A DNA stretch of 33,754 bases from Treponema sp. (GTDB taxonomy: Bacteria > Spirochaetota > Spirochaetia > Treponematales > Treponemataceae). The stretch spans positions 1 through 33,754 of the forward strand of contig JAFZOJ010000075.1 in the NCBI GenBank assembly GCA_017550685.1, given 5' to 3'. Under the pieces are notes generated by a model that saw only the letters and a program-made list of their open reading frames with translations, ran no database searches and was not told where the DNA came from. The translations under genes and the position numbers were made by a program. Below, in pieces: positions 31,769-33,754 of this stretch. Position 1 is the stretch's first letter. Each line of letters opens with the position of its first letter.

Positions 31769-31832
31769 GAGATCCTGAAACGAGTTCAGGATGACTTAGT
31801 TTTTATGTCATGCTGAACTTGTTTCAGCATCT
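31769..31832. repeat. Inverted palindrome pair between iorB and the methyltransferase gene
   Basis: 31769-31795 has stem ATCCTGAA/TTCAGGAT with loop ACGAG; 31807-31832 has stem ATGCTGAA/TTCAGCAT with loop CTTGT. The pair is outward-facing, as at 22566. The second element runs into the stop codon of the methyltransferase gene. Confidence 0.88.
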
Positions 31833-32934
31833 ATTTTTGTAAAATAAACAAATATTCCTTTACATGAATATCCCTGTTCTGCAGATTTCGGCTGCCACGG
31901 AAAGTGTTGTATGCAATTTCCACAGTCTTGAGTTTACCATATTTTTTTAACATTTGCGACATCTCGTCAAAGTTTATAAAGCCTTCCGAGTTGTACGAAA
32001 CGATAATATATTTTGAATCCAGGGCGGCAACAATTGCTTCCATGGAGTTCATTACACGGGCACGCTTATTAAAGTCGCTGCGGTTCCAGTCCTGAGTTAT
32101 TCCGCTTACACGGCTTATTTCTACATCCAGACGGTTTTTAAGGATAAGGTTGAGCATAAAATAATTTGAACCATATGGATGCTGATTGTACGGAGGGTCC
32201 AGGTAGGCAATATCCAGGCCTTTGAGCGAGCCGCTTTGTGCAAGCTTTACGGCATCCTCCTGAAAAAGCTTTACATCACAATTAAAGCTGCTCAAAACCG
32301 GGGTTGGCAATTCTACACGGCCAAGGATTCTTGTCAGCGCATTTTTACCTTTGCCGCCAAAACAGCCTATGCCTGTGGTACGGTCCTTGTAAAAGCCCTT
32401 AAAAACTCCGCTTGTATTTACATGCACCGAAGCCTGTGTAAGCAGTGGGGCCAGAAAGAATTTCTTAAGTTCGGCCGGAACAATATCATCAATCAGGTTT
32501 CTGTAGGTATCAATTAAAAGTGCATTTTCGCGGGTGTAAAAAACACGCTCGCCCATTTGAATGTTTTTATCATTTTTGGGCGCATAGTTTTTTGTGATGA
32601 TTCCGGAAATCTTTTTTTTGCTGCAGCTTTCTTCAATCTGAGCACGGAGGCGTTCATATTGTTCTGACGGAAAATCTGCAGTGTTTGTAAGATAACAGTC
32701 GTTCAAAACGTAGGAAAAGTTTTCAAGGTCATTAACATACAGAGTTTTGGAATACTGCTTGAGCATGCGGGCAACAATCCCCGAACCTGAAAAAAGGTCT
32801 GTGCAGTTAAGCTTTTTTTTGCAAAGCTGCAGGGCAATATCATTCACTTCTTTCTGGATATTGTCCAAGAGTCGACGCTTGTTGCCAATATAGGTAATAA
32901 TCTGCGTTGTTAAAAAATCCTTGTTTTCTGTCAT
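31831..32934 (-). CDS. D12-class N6-adenine DNA methyltransferase
   Basis: A 367-residue protein of the Dam/D12 (alpha-class) amino-methyltransferases. Motif X-like 'YIGNKRRLLDNI' (15-26) and motif I DLFSGSG (46-52) bind S-adenosylmethionine; motif IV DPPY (246-249) is the catalytic site, followed by 'NQHPYGSNYF'. The target sequence cannot be told. There is no restriction endonuclease beside it, so it may be an orphan regulator or the remnant of a restriction-modification unit. It sits between iorB and the DUF456 gene that follows iorA. Spacing 12 bases to the DUF456 stop; ribosome binding site weak. Confidence 0.92.
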   Translation of the reverse strand: MTENKDFLTTQIITYIGNKRRLLDNIQKEVNDIALQLCKKKLNCTDLFSGSGIVARMLKQYSKTLYVNDLENFSYVLNDCYLTNTADFPSEQYERLRAQIEESCSKKKISGIITKNYAPKNDKNIQMGERVFYTRENALLIDTYRNLIDDIVPAELKKFFLAPLLTQASVHVNTSGVFKGFYKDRTTGIGCFGGKGKNALTRILGRVELPTPVLSSFNCDVKLFQEDAVKLAQSGSLKGLDIAYLDPPYNQHPYGSNYFMLNLILKNRLDVEISRVSGITQDWNRSDFNKRARVMNSMEAIVAALDSKYIIVSYNSEGFINFDEMSQMLKKYGKLKTVEIAYNTFRGSRNLQNRDIHVKEYLFILQK

Positions 32935-32946
32935 TCTTTATTCCAA

Positions 32947-33432
32947 TTACTTGAAGAAGCTAACAGCGTAATACCAGATAAAACAAAGCACGCAAATCAT
33001 TTTAATGCCTGTGCCTGTAAGGAATCCTATAAAGGCTCCAAAGCCGGCTTTAAAAACTCCCTCTGTCTGACCATGCTGATGAAAAAGCTCGCCGAGGATT
33101 GCACCAAAGAACGGGCCAAGAATGATTCCCAACGGACCAACAAAAAATCCAATGATGAGTCCGACGGTGGCGCCTGTTACGGCTGCCTTGCTGCCTCCAA
33201 ATTTCTGGGTCATTGTAATAGGCAGAATATTGTCCATAATGGAAACAAGGACTGCAAAAATACCTGTGATTACAAGTCCTAAAATTGAAATGTTGCAGTA
33301 TTCAGAAAAATAGGCTGCGAGGAGGCCTGCCCATGCAAGCGGTGCTCCCGGAAGCACAGGCACAAAGGTTCCAAAAAATCCAACTATAAGAAGAACGCCG
33401 GCTACAACGGCCAGAATAATACTCAAACTCAT
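32947..33432 (-). CDS. DUF456-family membrane protein
   Basis: A 161-residue protein with four to five hydrophobic, glycine-rich helices ('GFFGTFVPVLPGAPLAWAG', 'AVTGATVGLIIGFFVGPLGIILGPFFGAILGEL'), the known signature of the DUF456 family, whose function is unknown. The ATG at 33432 is preferred; a TTG two codons upstream is also possible, and neither has a strong ribosome binding site. It follows iorA by 15 bases and probably shares its transcript. Confidence 0.88.
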   Translation of the reverse strand: MSLSIILAVVAGVLLIVGFFGTFVPVLPGAPLAWAGLLAAYFSEYCNISILGLVITGIFAVLVSIMDNILPITMTQKFGGSKAAVTGATVGLIIGFFVGPLGIILGPFFGAILGELFHQHGQTEGVFKAGFGAFIGFLTGTGIKMICVLCFIWYYAVSFFK

Positions 33433-33447
33433 ATTCAAATTACAAGG

Positions 33448-33754
33448 CTATAAAGCGCCGAATTTACACATCTGTGAACAAACGCCACAGCCAACACAAA
33501 GTGTAGTGTCAATCTTTGCCTTGCCGTCTTTCATTGCAATGGCAGGACAACCGATCTTCATACACATCTTGCAGCTCTTACATTTTGCTTCGTCAACCTT
33601 GAGCGGAGGATTATGTTTTACTTCCTTCAAAAGTGCACAAGGTCTGCGGCTTATGATAAGGCTTGGTTCTTCTACTTCGAGTTCTTCGCGCACGGCAGCT
33701 TCGCAGTCTGCAATGTTGTATGGGTCAACTACGCGAACACGGTTGATTCCCATA
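33448..33754 (-). CDS. iorA: Indolepyruvate:ferredoxin oxidoreductase subunit alpha, C-terminal part
   Basis: Only the last 101 or so codons are in the window; the gene runs off the right edge. The visible part has 'EEPSLIISRRPCAL' (end of the thiamine-diphosphate domain) and then a two-cluster ferredoxin domain: C-x2-C-x2-C-x4-C-P in 'CKSCKMCMKIGCPAI' and a second set 'CVGCGVCSQMC'. The two [4Fe-4S] clusters pass electrons to ferredoxin. It ends at TAG (33448-33450). Confidence 0.93.
   Translation of the reverse strand, partial: MGINRVRVVDPYNIADCEAAVREELEVEEPSLIISRRPCALLKEVKHNPPLKVDEAKCKSCKMCMKIGCPAIAMKDGKAKIDTTLCVGCGVCSQMCKFGAL

Overview
The window (about 43% G+C by eye) reads as a chromosomal stretch of a host-associated anaerobic spirochaete, most likely a gut or rumen Treponema. 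Pointers are a BspA-like leucine-rich-repeat lipoprotein, many short lipoprotein signal peptides, a large chemoreceptor, an anaerobe oxygen-defence set (superoxide reductase plus two rubrerythrins), indolepyruvate:ferredoxin oxidoreductase genes and many small intergenic palindromes. The genus is an inference from gene content. No rRNA, tRNA, CRISPR array, insertion sequence or prophage was seen.

Layout. 1-335: G+C-rich array of 63-bp tandem repeats running off the left edge, followed by a gene for a probable PD-(D/E)XK-fold protein. 1222-7983: housekeeping genes (cdd, Nudix hydrolase, gatA, gatC, pcrA, a tyrosine-phosphatase-like gene, comEB, a MerR-type regulator). 7612-11205: a leftward run ptsI-der-merR. 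11230-15491: a tight six-gene leftward operon of two small membrane proteins, larB, larC (nickel-pincer cofactor synthesis) and two PAP2 phosphatases. 15666-17756: a chemoreceptor. 17753-20703: SGNH hydrolase lipoprotein, a probable structured small RNA and an LRR lipoprotein. 20723-23013: leftward oxygen-defence cluster (superoxide reductase, rubrerythrin, flavin reductase-rubredoxin-rubrerythrin fusion). 23234-24365: a two-gene toxin-antitoxin-like module (HTH plus Panacea-type antitoxin, RelE-like toxin). 24397-31184: thioredoxin, then a rightward cell-envelope cluster (alpha/beta hydrolase, serine hydrolase lipoprotein, membrane LuxR regulator, secreted protein, S41 peptidase lipoprotein, frameshifted lipoprotein). 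31185-33754: iorA and iorB separated by a DUF456 membrane protein gene and a D12-class DNA adenine methyltransferase gene.

Four patterns cut across the gene list. (1) Several genes have a -10 box, often extended (TGnTATAAT), whose last base lies only 6-9 nt from the start codon with no Shine-Dalgarno sequence, so their mRNAs should be leaderless. (2) Two families of small palindromes recur. One, built as GTCAT-stem-CTTGW-stem-ATCTC, always occurs as an inverted pair. The other, GGTCCCTGAG...CGAAGGG, is found between genes, nested inside a copy of the first family, and inside the reading frames of larC and the SGNH hydrolase without breaking them. (3) An apparently independent RNA of about 205 nt at 19128-19335 has its own promoter, several hairpins, a terminator and a 16-codon ORF with a good ribosome binding site. 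(4) The three-domain rubrerythrin fusion keeps a strong internal ribosome binding site and ATG exactly where its rubrerythrin module starts.
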